Shown: positions 10,701 to 20,832 of the stretch, piece by piece
Numbering within the stretch: the first letter of the stretch is position 1
Layout: every line of letters begins with the position of its first letter
Assembly (NCBI GenBank): GCA_963693285.1
Contig: OY848922.1
Coordinates: 7,924,923 to 7,988,922 of the forward strand
Length of the DNA: 64,000 nucleotides
Direction: 5' to 3'
Origin: Xestospongia muta
Taxonomy: Eukaryota; Porifera; Demospongiae; Haplosclerida; Petrosiidae
Notes under the pieces: model-generated
Database searches by the model: none
What the model was told of the DNA's origin: nothing
What the model saw: only the letters and a program-made list of their open reading frames with translations
Made by a program: the position numbers and the translations under genes

Positions 10701-11314
10701 TACCATTATTTGAAGGACCTCTATCAAAATACATATGCTGTCAAAAGTTGTCAACATATATGAAACCTTTCTTTGATGCATATGGAGGTCCATATAAGGA
10801 CAAGTGTCGTTTTTGGACTGGATTTTTACTACTAGTTCGTCTTGTATTAGCACTGGTTGTTTCTGTAGATACTGAGGCTACTGTAAGCTTGGATGTGTTA
10901 ACATCTATTTTAGTTGTTATTATCTTCATGTATCTCCCTTTGAGGGGAGTATATCAACAACGTCCTTTGGCTTGTCTGGAGCTTTTTTTCATTCTCAACC
11001 TTATTTTAATGGCTTATATAAATGCACAAACCTTTAACGAAAAAAAAGGAGAAGCGTTAACCAAAGTTTTAATATCACTAGCATTTGTAGTATTCTGTGG
11101 TATTTTGATCTATCATGTCTGGGATCGATTTTTAAAGTCCCGTTTACAAGAGCGAATTCAAAAATCATTTAAAACACAGTCCGATATTCCAGCTAATGAT
11201 GATAATGAAATAGAACTGACGACATTGTCAGTTGATAATATTACATATTCTGTTATGTCAGAGTTACGTGAACCTCTGCTTGATGATCAAAATGACATTC
11301 CTCATAAGAAATGA
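7730..11314 (+). CDS. Pmp-like beta-helix / multi-TM surface protein (1194 aa)
   Basis: The frame is open from 7658, but the ATG at 7730 (MSWCHIYY) aligns with the paralogue starts and directly begins a hydrophobic signal peptide; another ATG sits at 7727. The layout is signal peptide, beta-helix ectodomain with GGG coils (FGGGVSVGW, LGGGMALYD, SGGGIFVSE), Cys-rich stalk with LLCGQCAKG, a multi-span membrane domain and a tail ending LLDDQNDIPHKK. The membrane part is nearly identical to the partial gene at 1-1079. A stalk stretch of about 150 bases is identical to the gene at 2531, although the ectodomains are clearly diverged. That pattern suggests gene conversion of the stalk and diversification of the extracellular part. 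Confidence 0.9.
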   Translation: MSWCHIYYITSVILYIYSGYVTASEYYVSADPNGDPCPHTNLPCHNLSYYTANWSSYFTDDTIFYFLNGTHILQGTLEISGVSNITLQGLGRIEQGFHETVMQSTSLIKCNDYNRGGIQFTSSSDVVLESLTIANCGVFYNTSYQQINVSLLIVDTDNITLEWVSIQNGSGFGLFLVNAFDLLIANSSFAQNQPLEMCFDCSGGNVYIWYDDQTINKTLCSVDIVQSNFTFGLNLEVCSIEEYIKSQYVSPSGGLTISLLHTQSYNIQFNIDNVVFYNNTANAGANFVFLAHYTGVYSLTMSNTISTYGKTLISYTGIYDCTLAAGMTLLQSNGANESEITIKNCTFEHNLAELFGGGVSVGWSNTPGNIKFYNCTIYNNTAYYGSAMLLYEFNSTLRFHFADIMFDSNKVFYKFDRFQGAISLIYINNAIFENIEVSNHDTTGLLSYRSYVTFLKNCKFVNNSGTLGGGMALYDSSYLILKEETNISFVNNYASESGGGIFVSEASINRNIPTGCFFIPEYHSTNATLHFVDNTAEISGDVLYGGDVDYCLTAHQFHHLFHYSQQKGSSVVSSDPIQVCFCEVNEPNCSIKNINITAIPGIDNSISLATVGSKNGLTNGVIKFTPSDVQTANNKLIPSCTDVTFSVTANSSLNTTQVYVTLEKSIKPLYDPFAKVIDITIQSCPIGFPLDIKNNTCVCRSELIEPPAINCDINTQIITRKGDLWIGYENDHDCLIVYENCPFDYCSDNNISFTFNTSNEQCLHNRSGLLCGQCAKGFSLMLGSNNCGQCTNNNIALIIPFALAGIALVTFVITLNLTMSVGTINGLIFYANVVKIYEHIFFPKGPITLLSLFISWLNLDLGIETCFIDGMGSCTKTWLQFIFPTYVWFLLILIVILSRYSSKVVRLVGRQVIPVLANMILLSYNKLIRTVFLVLRYTDVPCSGEKNVSFKLWYIDATVPYLTGCHIPLFLFSLAVLILLIIPYTFYLLTIPLFEGPLSKYICCQKLSTYMKPFFDAYGGPYKDKCRFWTGFLLLVRLVLALVVSVDTEATVSLDVLTSILVVIIFMYLPLRGVYQQRPLACLELFFILNLILMAYINAQTFNEKKGEALTKVLISLAFVVFCGILIYHVWDRFLKSRLQERIQKSFKTQSDIPANDDNEIELTTLSVDNITYSVMSELREPLLDDQNDIPHKK

Positions 11315-11499
11315 AGTTGACAAAGTATTTCAGTAGATATATTATTTGACATGTTAATGTATGTACTTTATATAGTATTAAATAGAGTGTGATTTTTGAT
11401 AGTATGATGTTTATACATGTACTTTACTGAGTGTATACTAACATTGAATGATTATTAGTTTTTATTTGCTGATTAATAATTACTATTTGTATTTTTGCT

Positions 11500-11505
11500 A
11501 ATAAA
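11500..11505 (+). promoter_or_regulatory. Polyadenylation signal AATAAA
   Basis: AATAAA about 185 bases after the stop, in the same GCTAATAAAAG context as the other array members. Confidence 0.6.
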
Positions 11506-11594
11506 AGCTGTTTATTATTAAGTGTTTGAATATAATCAACTAATTTATTGTCAAAGGTATGTTTCTGATCATATATAACAGTTAAGAAGAAAAA

Positions 11595-11755
11595 TATTAT
11601 AACAAACAATTAAATATCATTGTAACAATTGATTGAATGATTTAACCAATATATGGTTATATTGAGTGTATGTAGTAAAGTTATTTTATGTAAAAGTAAA
11701 CATGACTGCTTTTATTACTAATGGAATGAACTGTTTATTTAACTAATGTTAGAAC
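11595..11755. repeat. Half foldback element, array copy
   Basis: Carries the TTTAACCAATATATGGTTAT arm and the AGTAAACATGACTGCTTTT motif, as at 1361. It is cut off where the upstream block of the next gene begins. Confidence 0.45.
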
Positions 11756-12420
11756 GAACAAGCAGCCACATTATCGCTAGAGATTGTAGCATGATTTAAA
11801 AAATTAAAACTCCTACCAGATTGCCTTAAGTCCATTCAAAATTACAATATCTAAACATCTAAAGGTTCATTTTAACAACAATAATTGATCTTTTATATTT
11901 GAAATACTATTTATTTTTATTTATTTATAAATCAAGTTCAATATTATAGTGTATGTTTATTGTAATATAATGTGTGGGTGTATCAAAACACTGACTAGTT
12001 TATGGATGTCCTCTAAACTCCAATTAAGGAAGACAGCATGAAAATAGTCATACTAAGATGAAATGAACTCAAATGTAAAGTTTGAGATGATATAGTATGA
12101 GTTATATCCAAACTACACATAAATAATCAGGATCAGGTTGACTCACAATTCTTGTCAGACAAGACAGTCTCTGTCGTTTCTAAGAAACCAAACTAAATAG
12201 TTCAGGGAATTCTATGAAACAACTGCTGAGCTTTGTAAGCAATTACAATAGTAACTAGTTAGGAGTCTTCTGATATTAATTGATAGTTGTCTAAACTGAG
12301 GTGAGATGTTAAATAAAGTACTAACTTTCATCGGTGTCAAGAGGCCATGCAATTGACTGTAGTCATACAAGCTATAGTAACATATTTGGGTCAGCTTTCT
12401 TTTTTAATAATATGTGCACA
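11756..12420. repeat. Conserved upstream block of the beta-helix array
   Basis: Third copy of the block described at 1614. The left boundary of the 8.09-kb tandem duplication lies inside it at about 11957. No coding region seen between 11315 and 12744. Confidence 0.55.
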
Positions 12421-12655
12421 TGACATTAGTCAGTGTTTTAATACACCCACACATTGTAATACAAACTGTAAGTATAAACAATAGTCTGTTTATCTTATAT
12501 GAGGTCATGCATATGTTTATTAGTACTATACATTATATAATATAGGACTACTATCAGTATATTATGTCATTATTATATAACTATCAGCATAATCTGTGGC
12601 TTGTATAATCATCCTTTGTGACCTTTATTGATTGCTAGTGAACTTCTTTTAACAT

Positions 12656-12711
12656 GTAAGTAATGTATCATTGATATTATTTATTATATATGACTTTATT
12701 TCTTATGCTAG
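12656..12711 (+). other. Putative 5'-UTR micro-intron (56 nt)
   Basis: Donor ACAT|GTAAGTAATG and acceptor TTATGCTAG, same size and position as at 7643. Confidence 0.5.
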
Positions 12712-12744
12712 TTACTTTTTAAGGTCACCCAATACTGCCATATC

Positions 12745-15700
12745 ATGAGTTGGTGTCATATATATTATATAACATCAGTTACACTGTATATCTACAGTGG
12801 ATGTGTTACTGCTTCTGAGTATTATGTCTCTGCAGCTCCTAATGAAGAATGTTATCCTTCTACTAACCTACTTTGTCACAACCTCTCCTACTATACTGCT
12901 AATTATTCGTCTTACTTCATTGATGATACAATTTTTTACTTCCTAAATGGAACTCATACACTACAAGGTACATTGGAAATCAGTAGTGTAAGTAATATAA
13001 CTCTACAAGGACTGAGTCATATAGAACAAGGCTTCCATGAGACAGTTATGCAATCTACCTCAATAATAAGGTGTAATGATTACAACAGAGGTGGTATACA
13101 ATTTACTAGTAGTAGTGATGTTGTATTGATATCATTAACAATAGCAAACTGTGAAGCATTTTATAATACTAGTTACCAACAAATTAATGTTAGCTTACTC
13201 ATTGTTGACACAGATAATATCACATTGGAATGGGTATCAATCCAGAATGGTTCAGGTTTCGGTCTCTTTCTTGTAAATGCTTTTGATTTGTTAATTGCAA
13301 ATTCTTCATTTGCACAAAATAAACCTCTTGAGACATGCTTTGATTGTTTAGGTGGTAATGTCTATATATGGTATGATCACCAAACAATTAATAAAACACT
13401 GTGCAGTGTTGATATTGTGCAATCAAATTTTACATTTGGATTAAATCTTGAAGTCTGTTCTATCAAGGAATACATTAAATCTCAATACATTTCATCTAGT
13501 GGAGGGTTGACGATATCCTTATTGCATACACAATCATATAACATACAGTTTAACATCGACTATGTTGTGTTCTACAATAACACTGCTAATGCTGGGGCAA
13601 ACTTTGTTTTTTTGGCTCACTACACTGGTGTTTATTCTTTAACAATGAGCAATACTATTAGCACCTATGGCAAAACATTGATTTCTTACACAGGTATCTA
13701 CGACTGTACTTTTGCAGCAGGTATGACTTTGGTGCAGAACAATGGTGCTGATGAAATTGAGATAAATATTAAAAATTGCACTTTTGAACACAATTTAGCT
13801 AAACTATTTGGAGGAGGTGTATTGGTTGGTTGGTCAAACACTCCTGGTAATATTAAGTTTCATAATTGCACTATATACAATAATACAGCATATCATGGAT
13901 CTGCTATGCTTCTATATGAATTCAATTCTACTCTAAGGTTTCATTTTGCAGACATTAGGTTTGATTCCAATAAAGTACTTTATAAGTTTGACAGATTTCA
14001 AGCAGCTATATCACTAGCATTTATTAACAATGCTATATTTGAACAAATTGAAGTTAGTAATCATGATACAACTGGTTTATTGAGTTATCATAGTCGGTTA
14101 ACATTTCTTAAAAATTGCAAATTTGTGAACAATTCAGGAACATTAGGTGGTGGTATGGCTTTATATGATTCAACTTATTTAATATTGAAAGAACAAACAA
14201 ACATATCATTTGTAAATAATTATGCTAGTGAGTCAGGTGGAGGAATCTTTGTATCAGAAGCATCCATAAATCAAGATGTTCCAACGTTTTGCTTTTTTAT
14301 ACTTGAATCTGATCATAGTACTAATGCAACATTATATTTTGTTAACAACACTGCTGAGATATCAGGTGATGTCCTATATGGTGGTCGTGTGGATACATGT
14401 TTAACTGCACATCAATTTCATCACCTATTTAACTATTCTCAACAGAAAGGTTCATCAGTAGTGTCATCAGATCCTATCCAAGTGTGCTTTTGTGAAGCAA
14501 ACAAACCTAATTGTTCTATTAAAAACATCAATATAACTGCAATACCTGGTATTGATATCAGTATATCACTAGCTACTGTTGGTTCAAAAAATGGCTTAAC
14601 AAATGGTGTGATAAAATTTACATCCTCCAACGTACAAACTGTCAACACTAGATTAAATGCAAATTGTACTGATGTTACTTTTAGTGTAACAGCAAATAGT
14701 TCATTGAATACAACACAAGTCTATGTAACACTCGAGAAGTCAATAAAACCTTTGTACGACCCTTTTGCTAAAGTTATTGATATTACCATTCAGTCCTGTC
14801 CAATTGGGTTTCCATTAGATATTAAAAATAACACTTGTGTGTGTAGATCTGAATTAATTGAACCACCTGCAATAAATTGTGATATCAACACTCAAATTAT
14901 AACTAGAAAAGGTGACTTGTGGATTGGTTATGAAAATGACCATGACTGTCTTATTGTACATAAAAACTGTCCCTTTGATTATTGTAATGACAATAACATT
15001 AACTTTACATTTAACACGTCAAATGAACAGTGTCTTCACAATCGATCTGGCATACTCTGTGGACAATGTGTTGAAGGACTCAGTCTCATGTTAGGTTCTA
15101 ATCAATGTGGACAATGTGCTAATAACAACATAGCTCTTATCATTCCATTTGCTTTAGCTGGTATAGCACTGGTTACGTTTGTCATTACTTTGAACCTAAC
15201 TGTGTCTGTAGGTACAATCAATGGACTTATATTCTATGCTAATGTTGTCAAAATATATGAACACATCTTCTTCCCTAAAGGTTCTTTACCATTTTTAAGT
15301 CTGTTTATTTCCTGGCTTAATCTAGATCTGGGTATTGAGACTTGTTTCATTGATGGTATGGATTCTTGCAGTAAGACATGGCTACAGTTTATCTTTCCAA
15401 CCTATGTTTGGTTTTTACTAATACTCATTGTAATATTATCACGATATTCCAGCAAAGTGGTTCGACTTGTGGGAAGACAAGTAATTCCAGTACTAGCCAA
15501 TATGATCCTTCTCTCATATAACAAACTGATACGTACTGTCTTCCTGGTCCTTCGTTACACTGAGGTTTCATGTAGTGGTGAGAAAAATATCTCATTCAAG
15601 TTATGGTATATTGATGCTACTGTACCATATTTTAGAGGTTGTCATATACCATTGCTCTTGTTCTCACTGGCAGTACTCATTTTACTTATTATTCCATACA

Positions 15701-16332
15701 CATTTTATCTTCTAACAATACCATTATTTGAAGGACCTCTATCAAAATACATATGCTGTCAAAAGTTGTCAACATATATGAAGCCTTTCTTTGATGCATA
15801 TGGAGGTCCATATAAGGACAAGTGTCGTTTTTGGACTGGATTTTTACTGCTAGTTCGTCTTGTCTTAGCACTTGTTGTGTCTGTAGATACTGAGGCTACT
15901 TTAAGCTTGTATGTGTTAACATCTATTTTAGTTGTTATTAACTTCATGTATCTCCCTTTGAGGGGAGTATATCAACAACGTCCTTTGGCTTGTCTGGAGC
16001 TTTTCTTCATTCTCAACCTTATTTTAATGGCTTCTACAAATGAACAAACCTTTAACGAAAAAAAAGGAGAAGCACTAACCAAAGTTTTAATATCACTAGC
16101 ATTTGTAGTGTTCTGTGGTATTTTGATCTATCATGTTTGGGATCGATTTTTAAAGTCCAATTTACAAGAGCGAATTCAAAAATCATTTAAATCACAGTCT
16201 GATATTCCAGCTAATGATGATAATGAAATAGAACTGACGACATTTTCAGTTGATAATATAACATATTCTGTTATACCAAAGTTACGTGAACCTCTGCTTG
16301 ATGATCAAAATGACGTTTCTCATAAGAAATGA
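12745..16332 (+). CDS. Pmp-like beta-helix / multi-TM surface protein (1195 aa)
   Basis: Complete gene starting at the conserved ATG of MSWCHIYY. It has a signal peptide, a beta-helix ectodomain with many Asn-glycosylation sequons and GGG coils, and a Cys-rich stalk (here GILCGQCVEGLSLMLGS). The membrane domain carries local substitutions relative to the 7730 gene: KGSLPFLSLF instead of KGPITLLSLF, and MDSCSKTW instead of MGSCTKTW. The tail ends LLDDQNDVSHKK. It is the intact sister of the frameshifted gene at 20833, from which it is separated by the 8.09-kb duplication. Function inferred only from architecture: a surface receptor or adhesion protein. Confidence 0.9.
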   Translation: MSWCHIYYITSVTLYIYSGCVTASEYYVSAAPNEECYPSTNLLCHNLSYYTANYSSYFIDDTIFYFLNGTHTLQGTLEISSVSNITLQGLSHIEQGFHETVMQSTSIIRCNDYNRGGIQFTSSSDVVLISLTIANCEAFYNTSYQQINVSLLIVDTDNITLEWVSIQNGSGFGLFLVNAFDLLIANSSFAQNKPLETCFDCLGGNVYIWYDHQTINKTLCSVDIVQSNFTFGLNLEVCSIKEYIKSQYISSSGGLTISLLHTQSYNIQFNIDYVVFYNNTANAGANFVFLAHYTGVYSLTMSNTISTYGKTLISYTGIYDCTFAAGMTLVQNNGADEIEINIKNCTFEHNLAKLFGGGVLVGWSNTPGNIKFHNCTIYNNTAYHGSAMLLYEFNSTLRFHFADIRFDSNKVLYKFDRFQAAISLAFINNAIFEQIEVSNHDTTGLLSYHSRLTFLKNCKFVNNSGTLGGGMALYDSTYLILKEQTNISFVNNYASESGGGIFVSEASINQDVPTFCFFILESDHSTNATLYFVNNTAEISGDVLYGGRVDTCLTAHQFHHLFNYSQQKGSSVVSSDPIQVCFCEANKPNCSIKNINITAIPGIDISISLATVGSKNGLTNGVIKFTSSNVQTVNTRLNANCTDVTFSVTANSSLNTTQVYVTLEKSIKPLYDPFAKVIDITIQSCPIGFPLDIKNNTCVCRSELIEPPAINCDINTQIITRKGDLWIGYENDHDCLIVHKNCPFDYCNDNNINFTFNTSNEQCLHNRSGILCGQCVEGLSLMLGSNQCGQCANNNIALIIPFALAGIALVTFVITLNLTVSVGTINGLIFYANVVKIYEHIFFPKGSLPFLSLFISWLNLDLGIETCFIDGMDSCSKTWLQFIFPTYVWFLLILIVILSRYSSKVVRLVGRQVIPVLANMILLSYNKLIRTVFLVLRYTEVSCSGEKNISFKLWYIDATVPYFRGCHIPLLLFSLAVLILLIIPYTFYLLTIPLFEGPLSKYICCQKLSTYMKPFFDAYGGPYKDKCRFWTGFLLLVRLVLALVVSVDTEATLSLYVLTSILVVINFMYLPLRGVYQQRPLACLELFFILNLILMASTNEQTFNEKKGEALTKVLISLAFVVFCGILIYHVWDRFLKSNLQERIQKSFKSQSDIPANDDNEIELTTFSVDNITYSVIPKLREPLLDDQNDVSHKK

Positions 16333-16517
16333 AGTTGACAAAGTATTTCAGTAGATATATTATTTGACTTGTTAATGTATGTACTTTATAAAGTATTAAA
16401 TAAAGTGTGATTTTTGATAGTATGATGTTTATACATGTACTTTACTGAGTGTATACTAACATTGAATGGTTACTAGTTTTCATTCACTGATTAATAATTA
16501 CTATTTGTATTTTTGCT

Positions 16518-16523
16518 AATAAA
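16518..16523 (+). promoter_or_regulatory. Polyadenylation signal AATAAA
   Basis: Same conserved context and distance from the stop as at 1265 and 11500. Confidence 0.6.
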
Positions 16524-16639
16524 AGCTGTTTATTATTAAGTCTTTGAATATAATCAACTAATTTATTGTCAAAGGTATGTTTGTAATCATATATAACCGT
16601 TAAAAGGGAAAATATTATAACAAACAATTATATATCATT

Positions 16640-17050
16640 GTAACAATTTATAGATTGATTTAACCAATATATGGTTATATTGATTGTATGTAGTAAAGTT
16701 ATTTTGATATAAAAAGTAAACATGACTGCTTTATTATTAATGTACTGTGGGATTAACTGTTTATTTAACTAATATTAAAACTAATAATGGTTTGAATTCA
16801 TATTATATATAGATGTATGAAAACCAAATAATGTTCATGACTGGGTCTAAATGACTTAGCAGTAATATATTCTAAACTGCTATTATTTACAATTACCTCA
16901 TTTAAGTTTAATGTCAGATTAAAGTGCATATATGAATCCATAAAAACAGACCTGACTAATCTCATATTCTAAGAATAAAAATCATTACTAACCAATAGCT
17001 ACATAAACAGTCAATTCCACAGTACATTAATAATCAAAACAGTACGACAT
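16640..17050. repeat. Two-armed foldback (MITE-like) element
   Basis: The left arm (TTTAACCAATATATGGTTAT, then AAACATGACTGC and TTAATGTACTGTGGGATTAA) has a degenerate inverted partner around 17005-17050 (CAGTCAATTCCACAGTACAT). The rest of the gap 16333-17855 holds the 3' UTR and non-coding sequence that is repeated at 24422-25945. Confidence 0.5.
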
Positions 17051-17855
17051 TTATTTTTTGCATCAAATAAATATTTTGCTACATCTATCTAGCTAGTCTC
17101 ATGTTGTCTGACGCTTTCGTCCTCCAGAAATGTCATGTGATGCAAAATTAGTAGTCTAGTTAAATCAACAATCAACTTCTACAGAACTATATAGTAGCTC
17201 ATAGCTACTATAGTATTTTTAGTCTTTGAAGGAAATTATATTTTTGACATATATTACTACTAGTACTATTAATAGTATATTATAATACGCTTTGAGTTTG
17301 TAATAGTCATACTAAAGATGATGTTATTTTAGACAGCAGGTAAACCTCAAATTGGCTAAAGAGTAATATCAGTGACAATACATAGAAATTTATGTATTTT
17401 GTATAATGTTTCTAATTGTGTTATAATAAAAGGAGATGATTTATACAAGAGACCAACCACTGTCTTTACTATGTGGTGATGCCATTTTAAAGAAATTGAA
17501 CCACAGTATAAAGGATAATAATAATGCTGGAAATGAACATCATTTACTATTGTTTCTAATAGTATCCTTACTGGGTAAACAAGACTGCGTCAGCAGTTAT
17601 GTGGTGTTACTGATTTTGTCCTTTATGTTGAGGTACAATTCTTTTAAATATAATAGCAGAAGACATTATTGTCTAAAATGATTGCTATTGCAGTGCTTTC
17701 ATTATATCAACAATAATGTCCAAGTGAGGACTGAATTAGCGTAGCCATATGTAAGAGTATACAGTTAGTGCCTTTGATACAATAGTTAAAACAAGATTGT
17801 AAAAACTATGCTTTATATAATATTAACACAAATAGCTATATAACATGTGTAGCTG

Positions 17856-20044
17856 TCAGTACTTGACTAGTCTATTATTGTCTTGATCAGATACCCACAC
17901 CGATCCATCAGATGCAACAGTTACTCCTATTGGACGGTTGAAGCCCTCAATTGAGCGAATAAAAGTGCCATGTGGATCAAAAATAACTATGGAGTCCCCT
18001 CTCCTGTTCACCACAAGTGAATTACCAGCTGAATCAATAGCTATACCATGTGGTTTTATGAGGTGAGAATTACCATACTGACAAACAAATTGACCATTTG
18101 GAGTTACAACAATGACAACTTTTGAATCATAACAAGTTATATGAAGGTGGCCAGAGGGGTCAAACGAAAGACCATTGGGATACTTAAATCCTGATTCATT
18201 ACCATCAATTATATGAGAGAATGTCTTATCTTGACATAATACCTGAATACGGTTATTACTACGATCAGCAATATATATTCTTTCATCAAGACCAATACAC
18301 AAAGTAAATGGATTAAGGAATTGTCCTTCACCAGACCCTTCACTACCAAGTGTACCAAAAAATCTTCCTTCTAATGTTAGTTTATGAATTCTATTTCCTC
18401 CATATTCTGCCACATACATTACATCACCACTAATGGCTATTCCCACAGGGTTTTTAAAGTGTAATGAACCAGTCCCAAAAGACCCAATTGTCTTTTTCTT
18501 TCTTCCATTTTTGTCATATATGTATATGCAATGATTATAAAAACTAGTGACAAACATGTCACCATTATCAGAAAAAGCTAGAAAGTCCGGTTTGCTAATC
18601 CCAGTAATAGTTTGTACTGGGTTTCTGATGGTATTATAATCTCGAGAAGCAACTACAGAAACATTGAAGGGGCTACCATGAACAGACTGACCAATAATAG
18701 TGAGAAAAAGCTTGTGCTGTCCTAACTGTTGTGGCGTCAAGGAGACAAGGTAAGTACCATCACCACAATCGATGGTTTTAACTTTAATTGGCGTCCCTTT
18801 CTCTTCAACTGGAACAAGGCTACCACTCACTATTGCACCTCCTTTAGATAACAACTTCCCTCCTTTATCTTTCGATAATACTTTAATTTTTAATTCTTTA
18901 TCCACTGCAAAACCAAAAGGCATCACTACTGTTGTATTATTAGGAGATATCTCATTAAATGTAATGTCTACATTTCCTATCTTTGTAGCTAGTTCATCTG
19001 TATTAATATCTACTGATATAGTTGGTGACTCACATACTTCAAGAGAGGTCTCAGCATATTGCTTTTGTAGTTGGTTAGCTCTAGTTTGTAGTGTGTGAGT
19101 AATTGATAGTAACTCAACATCATTGTACTCTCCTACAGCACTGGTTGAGAGACTATGACAGTAAGTCATAGATTCCAGAAGACGATGGATACCCTGAAGC
19201 TGGAGAGACAGACGGTCTTCCTTAGCATTAGCTATCTCACAACTCTTAGCTAATAGAACCTTCTCTTTTTGACGAAGAAGCTGTTGAAGATTGGCAAATG
19301 TTTGACGTATAATTGTGTCAATCTCAATCTTAGAAGCTTTAATGTTGTCTCTTATCTTCTCTCCTGTTATTAAAAGCTGCTTTAATTGCTGTAGAGGTAA
19401 CTGAAAACTTTTGAATTGTTGTTCAATATCCTCTTTACATTGCTCTGCATGTTTAATTGCTTCAGTAACAACATGACCATTGTGGTTAATGATGGTACAT
19501 TCAACACAGACTGGAACAGTGCATTCTTCACAATAATATTTAACTTGCTGATTAGTGTGATCTTGGCATGTGTTAACAGCTAGTTTGTCATGTGACAGAT
19601 GTTGGGCTTCTTCCAGGGTAAAGGACGTGTGTGTACGAGTTAAACGCAGTAATTGATGTGCATCCCAACATTGTTTACAGAGTAAATCATTACATTCAGT
19701 ACAGTATGCTACTGAAGTGTTCTCACTACATGATTCACATGGAGGAGGTGGGATAGACTTGATTTTACTAAAAATGTTACTCTGTTTGTTAACAAGTCGA
19801 AGGTTACGAGGGAAAGAGGAGACAAGAGGGACAAGTGAGGGTGTTAGTTCCAGTACCTTCAATGATAAGAGACTGGATACATTGAGTACAGAAGGAGTGA
19901 CAACAAGACAGCATACGAGGATCACGATAAGGTTGATTACATTTTAGACAACAAATAGAAATCAAATTAGCCTAAATATGTATATAGTAATATCAAATCT
20001 TATCCATAATATACTACTTACATGTTTAAGAGGTCCACTAGCAA
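17856..20044 (-). pseudogene. TRIM-NHL pseudogene: promoter and start lost, RING frameshifted
   Basis: From about 19820 down to the stop this copy matches the intact gene at 25946-28182: B-box 1, B-box 2, coiled coil, filamin-type domain and NHL propeller ending NNRLVKY. Two lesions break it. First, exon 1 survives only as ASGPLKH plus its splice donor (last exon base 20022); the ATG and promoter were replaced at about 20044 by the upstream block of the next beta-helix gene. Second, 32 bases are missing at 19821-19823 between two GAC trinucleotides, shifting frame and removing the last zinc-ligand pair of the RING. The frame downstream has no further stops and no early ATG, so the loss is recent. 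The apparent open frame from 19925 starts with GTG in the wrong RING frame. Confidence 0.85.
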
Positions 20045-20745
20045 TTGTAATATAATGTGTGGGTGTATCAAAACACTGACTAATGTCCTCTAAACTCCAA
20101 TTAAGGAAGACAGCATGAAAATAATCATACTAACATGAAATGAACTCAAATTTAAAGTTTGAGATGATATAGTATGAGTTATATCCAAACTAGACATGAA
20201 TAATCAGGATCAGGTTGACTCACAATTCTCGTCAGACAAGACAGTCTCTATCATTTCTAAGAAACCAAACTAAATAGTTCAGGAAATTCTATGAAACAAC
20301 TGCTGAGCTTTGTAAGCAATTACAATAGTAACTAGTTAGGAATCTTCTCATAATAATTGATTGTTGTCTAAACTGAAGGTGAGATGTTAAATAAAGTACT
20401 AATTTCCATCAGTATTAAGAGGCCATGCAATTGATCGTACTCATACAAGCTACAGTAATATATTTGGTCAGCTTTTCTTCTCACTGACATAGTCTAAAAG
20501 AATAGTTACTTTATTCATTTTTTTGTTACCAGTGTGTACATGACATTAATCAGTATTTTTAATACACCCACACATTGTAATACAAACCACAAGTATAAAC
20601 AATAGCTTGTTTATCTTATATGAGGTCATGTATGCATTATATACTAAAGGGCTACTATCACTATATCATGTCATTACTATATAACTATCAACGTGTATAA
20701 TCATCCTTTGTGACCTTTATTGATTGCTAGTATCTCTTTTAACAA

Positions 20746-20801
20746 GTAAGTAATGTATCATTGATATTATTTATTATATATGACTTTATTTCTTATACTA
20801 G
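20746..20801 (+). other. Putative 5'-UTR micro-intron (56 nt)
   Basis: Donor ACAA|GTAAGTAATG and acceptor TTATACTAG; same layout as the paralogues. The alternative Met at 20761 falls inside it. Confidence 0.5.
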
Positions 20802-20832
20802 TTACTCTTTAAGATCAGCTAATACTGCCATC

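Larger units (their letters stand above)
11957..20044. repeat. 8.09-kb tandem segmental duplication, copy A
   Basis: Copy A carries one beta-helix gene and one TRIM-NHL gene. Equivalent points in copy B are offset by a constant 8088-8090 bases: beta-helix start 12745/20833, stop 16332/24421, TRIM stop 17856/25946. The join to copy B falls at about 20044, where TRIM exon 1 runs straight into the beta-helix upstream block (GCAA|TTGTAATATAATG). Confidence 0.85.

Noticed and set aside
11200..11300. Acidic dileucine sorting signal in the LREPLLDDQ tail
   Set aside because: The acidic residue is not at the -4 position needed for the [DE]xxxL[LI] motif.
17436..17681. 81-codon plus-strand open frame behind the third beta-helix gene
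   Set aside because: Its duplicate at about 25533 has an internal stop (TTTTATAG) and other indels, and there is no recognisable product; non-coding spacer is more likely.
19717..19947. Open frames on the plus strand across the TRIM-NHL and fibrinogen-like genes (for example 26862-27188, 33686-34039, 57549-57977)
   Set aside because: Antisense shadows that recur in each paralogue only because the true coding strand is conserved.
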